From NCBI GenBank assembly GCA_003233535.1, contig QIMA01000320.1:1-9839 (forward strand): DNA of 9,839 nucleotides, in the 5' to 3' direction. Both the position numbers and the translations under genes were made by a program. The DNA comes from Rhodanobacteraceae bacterium. GTDB taxonomy: Bacteria; Pseudomonadota; Gammaproteobacteria; Xanthomonadales; SZUA-5. The notes under the pieces were generated by a model that was not told where the DNA came from, ran no database searches, and was given only the letters and a program-made list of their open reading frames with translations. Below are positions 1 to 6,335 of this stretch, piece after piece; position 1 is the stretch's first letter; every line of letters begins with the position of its first letter.

Positions 1-26
1 CACTGCCCGTTTTGCTGCGGGCGGTG
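1..26 (-). terminator. Hairpin just past the end of the propeller-like gene, possible terminator
   Basis: Positions 1-9 and 18-26 form a 9-bp stem around an 8-nt loop (10-17). Read as plus-strand RNA the stem is continuous with one U-G wobble; read as minus-strand RNA it has one C-A mismatch. It begins 11 nt beyond the stop codon of the minus-strand gene ending at 38, where a terminator is expected. Any U tract would lie outside the window, so termination cannot be confirmed. It could instead serve a plus-strand gene to the left. Confidence 0.35.
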
Positions 27-37
27 TCAGCCAGAGG

Positions 38-958
38 CTAGGGATCGGTCTTTTCCGGCTTGGACAGCGAATAACGGACGATGGGCCCCGGAATCTTTTC
101 GCTGAGCACCGTGACGTAGCGACATTGCGCATCGAAGGCGATGGCTTCTGCCTGTGGCAGCAGCGGAATGGGCAGCGCCAGCGTTTGTGGGTCTTGCCGG
201 GTTAGCGCGCGGCTCCAGCGCTCGCCAGATCGGCGGACGAAGCGCTGCACGCTGCTGTAGGTAAGGATCCACAGTTCACGGCCATCGCAGCTGATGTCCA
301 TCGCCGTTGGCTGATGGCGGTAGCGGGCGTAGCGCGCATCAATTTGACGCTCGGCCTGAGTCGCAACAGGGAGTCGCGGTATCGGCGTTAACAGCCGCGC
401 AGTTTGCGGTCCAAGCGCACGTAGGTCGACGCTGTACAGTGCCGGGGGCGTGGTCCGCTTGCTGATCACGTAGGCGCGCGGTCGATGCGGATCGATCACT
501 AGTGATTCCACATCGTGGGCACCATCGGGGTAGCTGAAATTGAGCTGCTTATGCACTAAGACGTGATCGACGCTGCCGTCGCCTGCAGGCTCGGCGACCA
601 GATATAGACTGACAAACCCGCGTTCGCCTCCGTTGTCGCCAGTATCGGCAATGGCAATGTACGGACCCTGGCCGTGGTCATAGCTAGCTAGGTCTTCCCA
701 ATCCCGATTCTCTGCGCCAATCACGCGCACCCGCGCGCGCAGGCTGCCGCGAGGATCAATTGCCAAGAGTTCGGCGGGGTTGCCGCTATCGTTGACCACC
801 CAGAGTAAATCGGGATCGATCCGCGAGGCGGCCGCTCCGCTAATCTCGTCCAACCGCGAATCGGTCAATAGTCCGGTGATTTTCGCGCTCGGTGTGTCAG
901 CGACTGCGGTTGTTGCCGACAGAACGGTCGCCAACACAATTGATAGCGCAGCCCTCAT
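38..958 (-). CDS. Secreted propeller-like protein of unknown function
   Basis: This 306-residue protein has a clear N-terminal signal peptide: a hydrophobic stretch at about residues 3-16, with likely cleavage after AVA at residue 20. It should therefore be exported to the periplasm. The mature part carries motifs typical of a conserved family of secreted beta-propeller-like proteins: LDEISGAAASR (36-46), LLWVVNDSGN (51-60), a DWEDLA block (87-92), IADTGDNGGER (103-113) and YPDGAHDVESLVIDP (143-157). In such proteins the Asp/Asn-rich turns often hold metal or lie between blades, but I know no established reaction for this family. Its ATG overlaps the TGA of the upstream transglutaminase-like gene (ATGA, 955-958), and there is no clear Shine-Dalgarno, so translation is probably coupled. 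That coupling suggests the two exported proteins work together. The family assignment comes from motif recognition, and no function is claimed. Confidence 0.85.
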   Translation of the reverse strand: MRAALSIVLATVLSATTAVADTPSAKITGLLTDSRLDEISGAAASRIDPDLLWVVNDSGNPAELLAIDPRGSLRARVRVIGAENRDWEDLASYDHGQGPYIAIADTGDNGGERGFVSLYLVAEPAGDGSVDHVLVHKQLNFSYPDGAHDVESLVIDPHRPRAYVISKRTTPPALYSVDLRALGPQTARLLTPIPRLPVATQAERQIDARYARYRHQPTAMDISCDGRELWILTYSSVQRFVRRSGERWSRALTRQDPQTLALPIPLLPQAEAIAFDAQCRYVTVLSEKIPGPIVRYSLSKPEKTDP

Positions 959-2391
959 GGGCTGGCGATGCTTTCGATGTCGCTGATGCGCATCGAGCCG
1001 AGCATATTAATCGAGGCATAGAAACGGGTTGGATCACCGTTGCCCAGTGCGAGCGCAATGTGACCACTGTTGAACTCTCCAAGGGCGGCGTCGTAGCCGG
1101 TCCAACCTTTCTCAGTCCGCGCCTCAATCCAGGCGTGCGGCACAAAAACGCTGCGTTGGCCGGCGAACTCTGAGACGTAGGCGAAGCCGGTGACTACACG
1201 CGTGGGAATGCCCTCAGCGCGACCAAGGGCTGCCAATAACAGCGCATGCTCGGTGCAGTCGCCGCGGCGGCTGCGCGCGACCTCCAGCGCTGATGCGTAG
1301 CCCACGCTCAGCGTCTTGCCGTCGATGTAGCGTGCGACGAACGCCTCCGCATCGCTCATCCGCTGTGTTGCCGGTCGGCCACGTTGGCCCAAGGCCTTCC
1401 TGGCTAAGTCGATGATCTCTTGGTTGTCAGACTGTAGCCACGGCGTAGATGCTAAGTCTTCGGCCTTTGCCTCGCTTAGATCGATGCCCGGCTGCGGGTT
1501 GACGCGCAGCCAGCCACCCAGCTGTGGTTGCTGATGTCCGGTCTTCGGTAGCGCGTTCATGCCATCGCCGCTGAGCCGAAAGCGAATCGGCTGATGTGGA
1601 TTGATGCGCTCGTCGTTCGGCACTTTGAGCAACAGCTGCTGCAGTGACTCGGCTCCCTGATTCGGGGCCAGGGCACACTCTCGGTCACAGCGCACCATCT
1701 CAATTTTCATTCCCAGCATGTCCATGCTGATGCGCTGAGGCACATAGTTTGGATCGACGAAAGCGAGTGCGTGCACCGGCGGATCAGCGTAGTAGATGGA
1801 CTGCTGGACCTCGATCAGCGACAGGTCCCTATCCAACACCTCAACGTTGCTGCGCTCACCTATTGTGGTAACCACGCGAACGCTTTGCTGCAGGCTTGGT
1901 TGAAAGGCCAAAAACTCCACTTGACTGCCGGGTTGCATGCCGGTGGCTAAGACCGCCTTGCGCTGGGCTTCGAACAGCAGCGCGCCTTTGGGCAGGGTGA
2001 GGCGTGATTCAGTCTTGGCGCCGCCGACTTCGGTGACGACCATGAAACTGCCGTCTGCCTGGCGCTCGCCTACGAAGCGACTGGTTGTGCCGGACATGGT
2101 CATTTCGGCGCTGAATGCCAGCGCTGTGCCGTCAATCGCCTCGATGGATTCTTCCATCGAACTCATGTCGATACTCACGCCGGCTCGCTTCAATTGCAGG
2201 GTCATTGATTCCCGAGTGCGAACTCGATCTGACCATTCCTCACGCTCGCTCAGCGCGTGTCCTGCTTTGAGTCCATCGAACAGTACAACTTGCCAGTGCT
2301 GCTCCAGTTTTGACTCTGCGGCGAAAACGGAGGTGCCCAGGAGCAGCACGCACAGCGTCAACAATGCGTGGCGAGCGCGGCCGTTGCGCAT
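955..2391 (-). CDS. Exported transglutaminase-like (papain-fold) protein
   Basis: From the ATG at 2391 the protein is 478 residues long and starts with a signal peptide: MRNGR, a hydrophobic core, and likely cleavage after VFAA near residue 25. Residues about 26-300 show no motif I can name and look beta-rich. The C-terminal part (about 340-450) is a transglutaminase-like domain (PF01841). Its presumed catalytic Cys379 is in RRGDCTEHALLLAALGR, His419 in VPHAWIEAR and Asp434 in WTGYDAAL, so the triad is intact. Bacterial members may be peptidases, amidases or crosslinking enzymes; the substrate cannot be read here. In-frame ATGs at 2430 and 2421 would add 13 or 10 residues. No start has a strong Shine-Dalgarno; 2391 is chosen because it places the signal peptide at the N-terminus. 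The frame runs open to 2676, but that part overlaps purT and is not signal-like. The gene overlaps the next one by 4 nt. Confidence 0.85.
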   Translation of the reverse strand: MRNGRARHALLTLCVLLLGTSVFAAESKLEQHWQVVLFDGLKAGHALSEREEWSDRVRTRESMTLQLKRAGVSIDMSSMEESIEAIDGTALAFSAEMTMSGTTSRFVGERQADGSFMVVTEVGGAKTESRLTLPKGALLFEAQRKAVLATGMQPGSQVEFLAFQPSLQQSVRVVTTIGERSNVEVLDRDLSLIEVQQSIYYADPPVHALAFVDPNYVPQRISMDMLGMKIEMVRCDRECALAPNQGAESLQQLLLKVPNDERINPHQPIRFRLSGDGMNALPKTGHQQPQLGGWLRVNPQPGIDLSEAKAEDLASTPWLQSDNQEIIDLARKALGQRGRPATQRMSDAEAFVARYIDGKTLSVGYASALEVARSRRGDCTEHALLLAALGRAEGIPTRVVTGFAYVSEFAGQRSVFVPHAWIEARTEKGWTGYDAALGEFNSGHIALALGNGDPTRFYASINMLGSMRISDIESIASP

Positions 2392-2473
2392 GCTTTCAGG
2401 GCCACAGAGAGTGGGTTGCATATTGATCATCAGCAGCCAAGACGAAAAGTAGAAGTGCCCTATTGTGCCATTG

Positions 2474-2483
2474 AAGGAGGTGA
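2474..2483 (+). promoter_or_regulatory. Near-perfect Shine-Dalgarno sequence without a well-placed start
   Basis: AAGGAGGTGA is an almost ideal match to the anti-Shine-Dalgarno end of 16S rRNA. The nearest downstream ATG is at 2495, 11 nt after this block. That ATG is in frame with purT and would add 21 residues (beginning MLARPPRG) to it. The extension does not resemble PurT, and the preferred purT start at 2558 has its own AGGA. The match may be chance, a remnant, or an alternative start used by a longer transcript. Confidence 0.3.
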
Positions 2484-2498
2484 ACAGCAGGCAAATGC

Positions 2499-2529
2499 TT
2501 GCGCGGCCGCCCCGCGGCCCCGCTACAAT
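2499..2529 (+). promoter_or_regulatory. Predicted sigma70-type promoter of purT
   Basis: TACAAT at 2524-2529 is a good -10 hexamer. TTGCGC at 2499-2504 is a plausible -35, although the 19-bp spacer is long. Transcription would begin near 2536, giving a leader of about 22 nt before the purT ATG at 2558. The remainder of the 166-bp divergent region between 2391 and 2558 holds the orphan Shine-Dalgarno at 2474. On the minus strand it also has a weak CACAAT at 2467-2462 that could be a -10 for the transglutaminase gene. Confidence 0.5.
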
Positions 2530-2538
2530 CGGCCGCGC
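2501..2538. repeat. Perfect 9-bp inverted repeat flanking the purT -10 element
   Basis: GCGCGGCCG at 2501-2509 is exactly complementary in reverse to CGGCCGCGC at 2530-2538, with 20 nt between them that contain the TACAAT hexamer. The left arm abuts the -35 and the right arm covers the expected transcription start. This is a reasonable geometry for an operator. The arms contain only G and C, so compositional coincidence is possible. Confidence 0.45.
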
Positions 2539-2557
2539 CCAAATCCAGGACTTCGCT

Positions 2558-3745
2558 ATGACCGCGATCGGTACACCCCGTTCCAGTTCCGCCACGCGCT
2601 TGATGCTGCTGGGATCCGGTGAGTTGGGTAAGGAAGTGGCCATCGAGGCGCAGCGGCTTGGGGTTGAAGTGATCACGGTGGATCGCTACCCGAATGCACC
2701 GGCCATGCAGGTGGCGCACGAGGCGCACGTGATCAACATGCTAGATGCAGCGGCGCTTGAGGCTTTGATTCGCCAGACTAAGCCGGACTTCATCGTTCCC
2801 GAGATTGAAGCTATCCACACGGCAACCTTGGCCAAGCTGGAGGGCGAAGGCTTCAACGTGATTCCCACCACACGGGCGTTGCAACTGACGATGGATCGCG
2901 AGGGCATTCGCCGGCTGGCTGCCGAAGAGTTGGCGTTGCCAACTTCGCCCTACCGCTTTTGCAGGGACCGCGCCGAATACGAGGCCGCGGTGGCCGAGTT
3001 GGGCCTGCCTTGCGTGGTCAAGCCGCTGATGAGCAGTTCTGGCAAGGGGCAAAGTCTGCTACGCAGTAATGACGACATCGAACCGGCATGGACGTACGCG
3101 CAGGAAGGTGGTCGTGCGGGTGCGGGAAGGGTGATCGTCGAAGGTTTTGTGAACTTCGATTTTGAAATTACGCTGCTCACTGTGCGCCATCGCGGCGGCA
3201 CCAGCTATTGCGAGCCGATCGGCCACTATCAGGTGGATGGCGACTATCGTGAATCCTGGCAGCCGCAGCCAATGTCACCGCTGGCGTTGGGGCGGGCGCA
3301 GGCAGTGGCGCGTCAGGTGACTGATTCGCTAGGCGGGCGCGGTGTATTCGGGGTTGAACTCTTCGTCTGCGGCGATGAAGTCTTGTTCAGCGAGGTGTCG
3401 CCGCGCCCACACGACACCGGCTTGGTGACCTTGGTCGGTCAGGATCTATCGCAGTTTGCGCTGCATGTGCGGGCTATTTTGAGCTTGCCTATTCCGGCGA
3501 TCCGTCAGCGTGGCCCATGCGCCTCGGCCGCTCTAATCGCCGAAGGACATGGCGAGGCCATGCGCTACCACGGTCTCGATCGCGCCCTAGCCGAACCCGA
3601 CACCGAACTACGCTTGTTCGGCAAGCCGGAGGTGCAGGGCCAGCGCCGGGTTGGCGTCTGCTTGGCTCGCGGTGACGATTTGTTCAGCGCCAGAGAACGC
3701 GCACGGCGCGCCGCCGGGCAGGTGCGGGTGGAGTTTTCTTGTTAG
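2558..3745 (+). CDS. purT: Formate-dependent phosphoribosylglycinamide formyltransferase (GAR transformylase 2)
   Basis: PurT is a cytoplasmic ATP-grasp enzyme that makes formyl-GAR from GAR, formate and ATP, the third step of de novo purine synthesis, without needing formyl-tetrahydrofolate. The 395-residue length is close to E. coli PurT (392) and the N-terminal [20 protein letters not shown] block is nearly identical ([17 protein letters not shown] here). Key residues fall at the same numbers as in E. coli: Glu82 in PEIEAI, Arg114 in MDREGIRR, Lys155 in VVKP, the SSGKGQ loop at 160-165, Glu195 and Glu203, Glu267 in FGVELFV, and Glu279 and Asp286 in [16 protein letters not shown] (354-358) is also present. 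The ATG at 2558 is chosen over in-frame ATGs at 2465 and 2495 because it matches the family N-terminus (MTAIGTP) and has AGGA at 2547-2550, 7 nt upstream. The gene appears to be monocistronic. Confidence 0.97.
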   Translation: MTAIGTPRSSSATRLMLLGSGELGKEVAIEAQRLGVEVITVDRYPNAPAMQVAHEAHVINMLDAAALEALIRQTKPDFIVPEIEAIHTATLAKLEGEGFNVIPTTRALQLTMDREGIRRLAAEELALPTSPYRFCRDRAEYEAAVAELGLPCVVKPLMSSSGKGQSLLRSNDDIEPAWTYAQEGGRAGAGRVIVEGFVNFDFEITLLTVRHRGGTSYCEPIGHYQVDGDYRESWQPQPMSPLALGRAQAVARQVTDSLGGRGVFGVELFVCGDEVLFSEVSPRPHDTGLVTLVGQDLSQFALHVRAILSLPIPAIRQRGPCASAALIAEGHGEAMRYHGLDRALAEPDTELRLFGKPEVQGQRRVGVCLARGDDLFSARERARRAAGQVRVEFSC

Positions 3746-3838
3746 GGCTGAGGGCTGAGAAGAGCCAAAGCTGGCGATTCCGGTGATCAACAGCGGTCGC
3801 GAGAAATTCGCGCGCTCTGCCCTAGCTTCATCGGTTGG

Positions 3839-3870
3839 CCCCTTGAATTCCACACCTCTCAACCCAATCA
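3839..3870 (+). promoter_or_regulatory. Predicted sigma32 (RpoH) heat-shock promoter of htpG-hslR
   Basis: CCCCTTGAA at 3839-3847 matches the sigma32 -35 core CTTGAA (3842-3847). CCCAATCA at 3863-3870 resembles the -10 consensus CCCCATTA. The spacer between CTTGAA and CCCAAT is 15 nt, within the sigma32 range. Transcription from about 3876 would give a leader of roughly 28 nt before the htpG ATG at 3904. Placement directly upstream of an Hsp90 gene strengthens the call. The rest of the 158-bp gap after purT contains a duplicated AGGGCTG (3744-3757) and only weak short hairpins, with no convincing purT terminator. Confidence 0.7.
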
Positions 3871-3903
3871 CACCGGCATCCTATCGCAGTGTGAACGACA
3901 TCC

Positions 3904-5853
3904 ATGAGCGACGTTAAGAAACATGCCTTTCAGGCGGAAGTGCAGCAGGTGCTGCAACTGGTTATTCATTCCCTCTATTCGCACAAGGAAATCTTCCTGC
4001 GTGAGCTGATTTCCAACGCCTCTGACGCCTGCGATAAGCTGCGCTTTGAAGCTTTGGCTAAGCCGGAGCTCGCGGCAACGGATACCGAGTTGCGCGTGGA
4101 GATTGAGATGGATACCGAGGCTCGCACGTTGACCGTGCGCGACAACGGCATTGGCATGAGCGAAGACGAGGTGATCGAAAACCTCGGCACCATCGCTCGT
4201 TCCGGCACCAAGAGCTTCTTGGAATCATTGAGCGGAGATGCGCGTGAAGACGCGCATTTAATCGGTCAGTTCGGCGTCGGCTTCTATTCCGGATTCATTG
4301 TCGCCGACAGGCTGACGGTGGAAACCCGTCGCGCTGATTTGTCCGCCGATCAAGGCGTGCGCTGGTCATCGGACGGCAGTGGCGAATACGAAATGGCGAC
4401 CATTGAGCGCGCCGAACGCGGTACCTCGGTAATTCTTCATCTGAAGGAAGCCGAAGGCGAGTTCCTGCAGAGCTGGCGTTTGCAGCAGCTAATTACTCGT
4501 TACTCCGATCACATCGCATTCCCGATCCGAGTGCCGGAAGCCAAGCCGGCCGTGGAAGAAAGCAAAGAAAGCGAGGACGGCGAGGACGGCGAGGACGGCA
4601 AGAAGGTCGAAACCAAGGTCGAGTCCGATGAGATTACCTGGACCACTCTCAACCACGCTTCTGCGCTGTGGACGCGGCCGAAGGCAGAGATCAGTGACGA
4701 GGACTACCAGGGTTTCTACAAGCACATCCATCACGGCATGGATGAAGCGCTGACTTGGTCACACAACCGGGTTGAAGGCAAGCAGAGCTACACCTCGCTG
4801 CTATTCGTGCCGTCGAAGGCGCCGTTTGATGCGATGTGGAGCGACCGTAATGAGCGCAAGGGGCTGAAGCTGTATATCCGCCGCGTGTTCATCATGGACG
4901 CGTCCGAACAGTTGCTGCCGGCGTACCTGCGCTTCGTCCAGGGCGTGGTTGATTCGGACGATCTGCCGTTGAATGTTTCCCGCGAGCTGCTCCAAGAAAA
5001 CAAGCTGGTCAGCCAGATTCGCGCAGCCTGTACCAAACGCAGCTTGGACTTGTTAGACAAGCTGGTGATCGACGACGCCGAGAAGTTTCAGCAGTTCTCC
5101 GACAGCTTCGGTAACGTGCTCAAGGAAGGTATGGGCGAGGACTTTGGCAACCGCGAACGGATTGCCAAGCTGCTGCGTTTCGCCTCCACCAAAGGCGATG
5201 GGGCAAAGCAAACCGTCTCCTTGGATCAGTACATCGAGCGGATGAAGGGCGATCAGACGGTGATCTATTTCGTCACCGCCGACAGCTACAACGCCGCCAA
5301 GGGTAGCCCGCAAATCGAAGCGCTGAAGTCGCAGGACGTCGAAGTGTTGCTGCTGTTCGATCGCATTGACGAATGGATGGTGGGCTACCTCAACGAGTAC
5401 GCCGGTAAGCCGCTGCGTCACGTCGCCAAAGGCGAGTTCGAGGGCGCTTCAGCGACCGACAAGTCTGACGAGGTCAGCGAAGAGCACAAACCGTTGGTCG
5501 ACAAACTGGCTGAGCTGTTGAAGGAGCGGGTGAAGGAAGTGCGGCCGAGTAAGCGCTTGGTCGATTCGCCGGCCTGCTTGGTTCTCGATGAACACGCCAT
5601 GGCGATGCACATGCAGCGGTTGATGAAGGAAGCTGGCCACGAAGTGCCGTCTGATTTGCCGGTGCTGGAGATCAATCCCGGTCACCCGCTGCTGCAGCGC
5701 TTTGCCGCTGAAGGCAATGACGAACAGGCGGCTGACTTGGCGCTCTTGCTGCACGAGCAGGCAGTGATCGGCGAAGGCGGGCAATTGGATGATCCAGCGG
5801 CATTCGTCCAACGCATGAACCGCGTGCTGGCTGGCTCTGCGCCGGCTGCTTAG
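3904..5853 (+). CDS. htpG: Molecular chaperone HtpG (bacterial Hsp90)
   Basis: HtpG is a homodimeric, ATP-driven cytoplasmic chaperone that remodels client proteins together with DnaK. This 649-residue protein has the full Hsp90 layout. The N-terminal GHKL ATPase domain covers about 1-212, with Glu34 and Asn38 in RELISNASDACDKLR, Asp80 in DNGIGM (80-85), GTIARSGTKSF (95-105) and the lid glycines of IGQFGVGFYSGF (120-131). A short acidic linker (about 212-245) follows, then the middle domain containing SRELLQENKL (359-368), and a C-terminal dimerization domain. The linker carries three exact EDG repeats. No strong Shine-Dalgarno precedes the ATG, but the MSDVKKHAFQAEV start is typical of the family. 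A sigma32-like promoter lies just upstream, and hslR follows after a single base, suggesting a two-gene heat-shock operon. Confidence 0.98.
   Translation: MSDVKKHAFQAEVQQVLQLVIHSLYSHKEIFLRELISNASDACDKLRFEALAKPELAATDTELRVEIEMDTEARTLTVRDNGIGMSEDEVIENLGTIARSGTKSFLESLSGDAREDAHLIGQFGVGFYSGFIVADRLTVETRRADLSADQGVRWSSDGSGEYEMATIERAERGTSVILHLKEAEGEFLQSWRLQQLITRYSDHIAFPIRVPEAKPAVEESKESEDGEDGEDGKKVETKVESDEITWTTLNHASALWTRPKAEISDEDYQGFYKHIHHGMDEALTWSHNRVEGKQSYTSLLFVPSKAPFDAMWSDRNERKGLKLYIRRVFIMDASEQLLPAYLRFVQGVVDSDDLPLNVSRELLQENKLVSQIRAACTKRSLDLLDKLVIDDAEKFQQFSDSFGNVLKEGMGEDFGNRERIAKLLRFASTKGDGAKQTVSLDQYIERMKGDQTVIYFVTADSYNAAKGSPQIEALKSQDVEVLLLFDRIDEWMVGYLNEYAGKPLRHVAKGEFEGASATDKSDEVSEEHKPLVDKLAELLKERVKEVRPSKRLVDSPACLVLDEHAMAMHMQRLMKEAGHEVPSDLPVLEINPGHPLLQRFAAEGNDEQAADLALLLHEQAVIGEGGQLDDPAAFVQRMNRVLAGSAPAA
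4573..4599 (+). repeat. Three tandem exact 9-bp repeats in the htpG linker
   Basis: GAGGACGGC occurs three times without change at 4573-4581, 4582-4590 and 4591-4599. Each unit encodes Glu-Asp-Gly, giving residues 224-232 of HtpG, in the charged linker between the ATPase and middle domains. The unit length is a multiple of three, so replication slippage would change linker length without breaking the frame. Confidence 0.95.
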
Positions 5854-5854
5854 G

Positions 5855-6253
5855 GTGGATCCTGCCGCTCACAGCCCAGTCAGGCTCGACCTGTGGCTGT
5901 GGGCGGCGCGTTTTTTCAAGACCCGCGCGTTGGCCAAGCAGGCGGTCAGCGGCGGTCGCATCGACCTCAACGGGCATGCGGTCAAGCCGGCTAGGCTGCT
6001 ACGTGTTGGCGACCAGTTGCGGATCAGGGTGGGTGTCAATCAGTTCGAGATCGAGGTATTGGGCCTGTCTGGTAAGCGCGGACCGGCGCTAGTGGCGCGT
6101 GAGCTCTATGCGGAGACTGAAGCCAGTCAGGCGGCGCGGGCAGCGGCAGCCGAGTCGCGACGAATGATTGGCCATGCCGCACCTCCCGGCAAACCCGATG
6201 GACGTGATCGGCGTGCGCTACGCGCGCTGAAGGGCGAATTTGAGCCGGAATGA
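5855..6253 (+). CDS. hslR: Hsp15-type ribosome-associated heat-shock protein (S4 domain)
   Basis: The 132-residue product has an S4 RNA-binding domain at about residues 9-60 (VRLDLWLWAARFFKTRALAK, then GGRIDLNGHAVKPARLLRVGD), closely resembling E. coli Hsp15. The tail is basic and alanine/arginine-rich (about 95-132), as in the family. Hsp15 binds free 50S subunits that carry a stalled nascent chain and helps recycle them during heat stress. The start is a GTG at 5855, one base after the htpG stop (TAG at 5851-5853). It leaves eight residues before VRLD, exactly as in the E. coli protein. No independent Shine-Dalgarno is visible, so translation probably depends on ribosomes finishing htpG. 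In E. coli hslR sits with hslO rather than htpG, so the pairing here is a different arrangement with the same heat-shock logic. Confidence 0.92.
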   Translation: MDPAAHSPVRLDLWLWAARFFKTRALAKQAVSGGRIDLNGHAVKPARLLRVGDQLRIRVGVNQFEIEVLGLSGKRGPALVARELYAETEASQAARAAAAESRRMIGHAAPPGKPDGRDRRALRALKGEFEPE

Positions 6254-6258
6254 GCGGC

Positions 6259-6283
6259 CCCAAGCGCGGAGATTGTGCTTGGG
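6259..6283 (+). terminator. Hairpin after hslR, weak candidate terminator
   Basis: CCCAAGCGC (6259-6267) pairs with GTGCTTGGG (6275-6283) as a 9-bp stem with one G-U wobble around a 7-nt loop. It starts 6 nt after the hslR stop. Only a poor T run (TGTT) follows, so rho-independent termination would be inefficient. The 3' arm also contains the proposed -35 of the next operon. Confidence 0.45.
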
Positions 6284-6306
6284 TGTTCGATCGATTACGC
6301 CATAAT
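6279..6306 (+). promoter_or_regulatory. Predicted promoter of the efflux operon
   Basis: TTGGGT at 6279-6284 and CATAAT at 6301-6306 are separated by 16 bp, a reasonable sigma70 pair in an 82-bp gap. Transcription would start near 6313, leaving about 23 nt of leader before the ATG at 6336. The -10 is embedded in a GATTA/TAATC inverted-repeat cluster that could bind a regulator. Confidence 0.4.
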
Positions 6307-6315
6307 CGGGGATTA
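6292..6315. repeat. GATTA/TAATC inverted-repeat cluster over the efflux promoter
   Basis: CGATTA (6292-6297) and TAATCG (6303-6308) are perfect inverted repeats with a 5-nt spacer. A further GATTA at 6311-6315 forms a second inverted pair with TAATC (6303-6307). The three alternating half-sites cover the proposed -10 and the expected start of transcription, where a repressor would act. No regulator gene adjoins within the window. Confidence 0.4.
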
Positions 6316-6335
6316 ATGAACAGCTAGAGCGAACC

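Noticed and set aside
1937..2452. 171-residue plus-strand open frame opposite the transglutaminase-like gene
   Set aside because: It is antisense to a gene with a signal peptide and catalytic motifs, and its translation shows no recognisable domain or ribosome-binding site.
2465..2557. N-terminal extension of PurT to ATG 2465
   Set aside because: PurT homologs begin at the MTAIGTP-type sequence. The start at 2558 has AGGA at good spacing, and the extension would overlap the proposed promoter.
2392..2676. N-terminal extension of the transglutaminase-like frame to an ATG at 2676
   Set aside because: It overlaps the conserved purT coding region on the other strand and shows no protein-family features. 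A proper signal peptide begins at 2391.
3798..3812. Small hairpin CGCGA-N5-TCGCG as a purT terminator
   Set aside because: The stem is only 5 bp and no T run follows.
3608..3871. 87-residue minus-strand frame covering the purT-htpG gap
   Set aside because: It overlaps the purT 3' end and the proposed sigma32 promoter, and has no recognisable motif or ribosome-binding site.
5053..5421. 122-residue minus-strand open frame opposite htpG
   Set aside because: Its hydrophobic, Gln/His-rich translation is a typical antisense shadow of htpG codons.
6316..6327. Three-codon upstream frame (ATG AAC AGC TAG) before the fusion gene
   Set aside because: It is too short to support as a gene and lies almost at the predicted transcript 5' end. 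A leader-peptide role has no other evidence.
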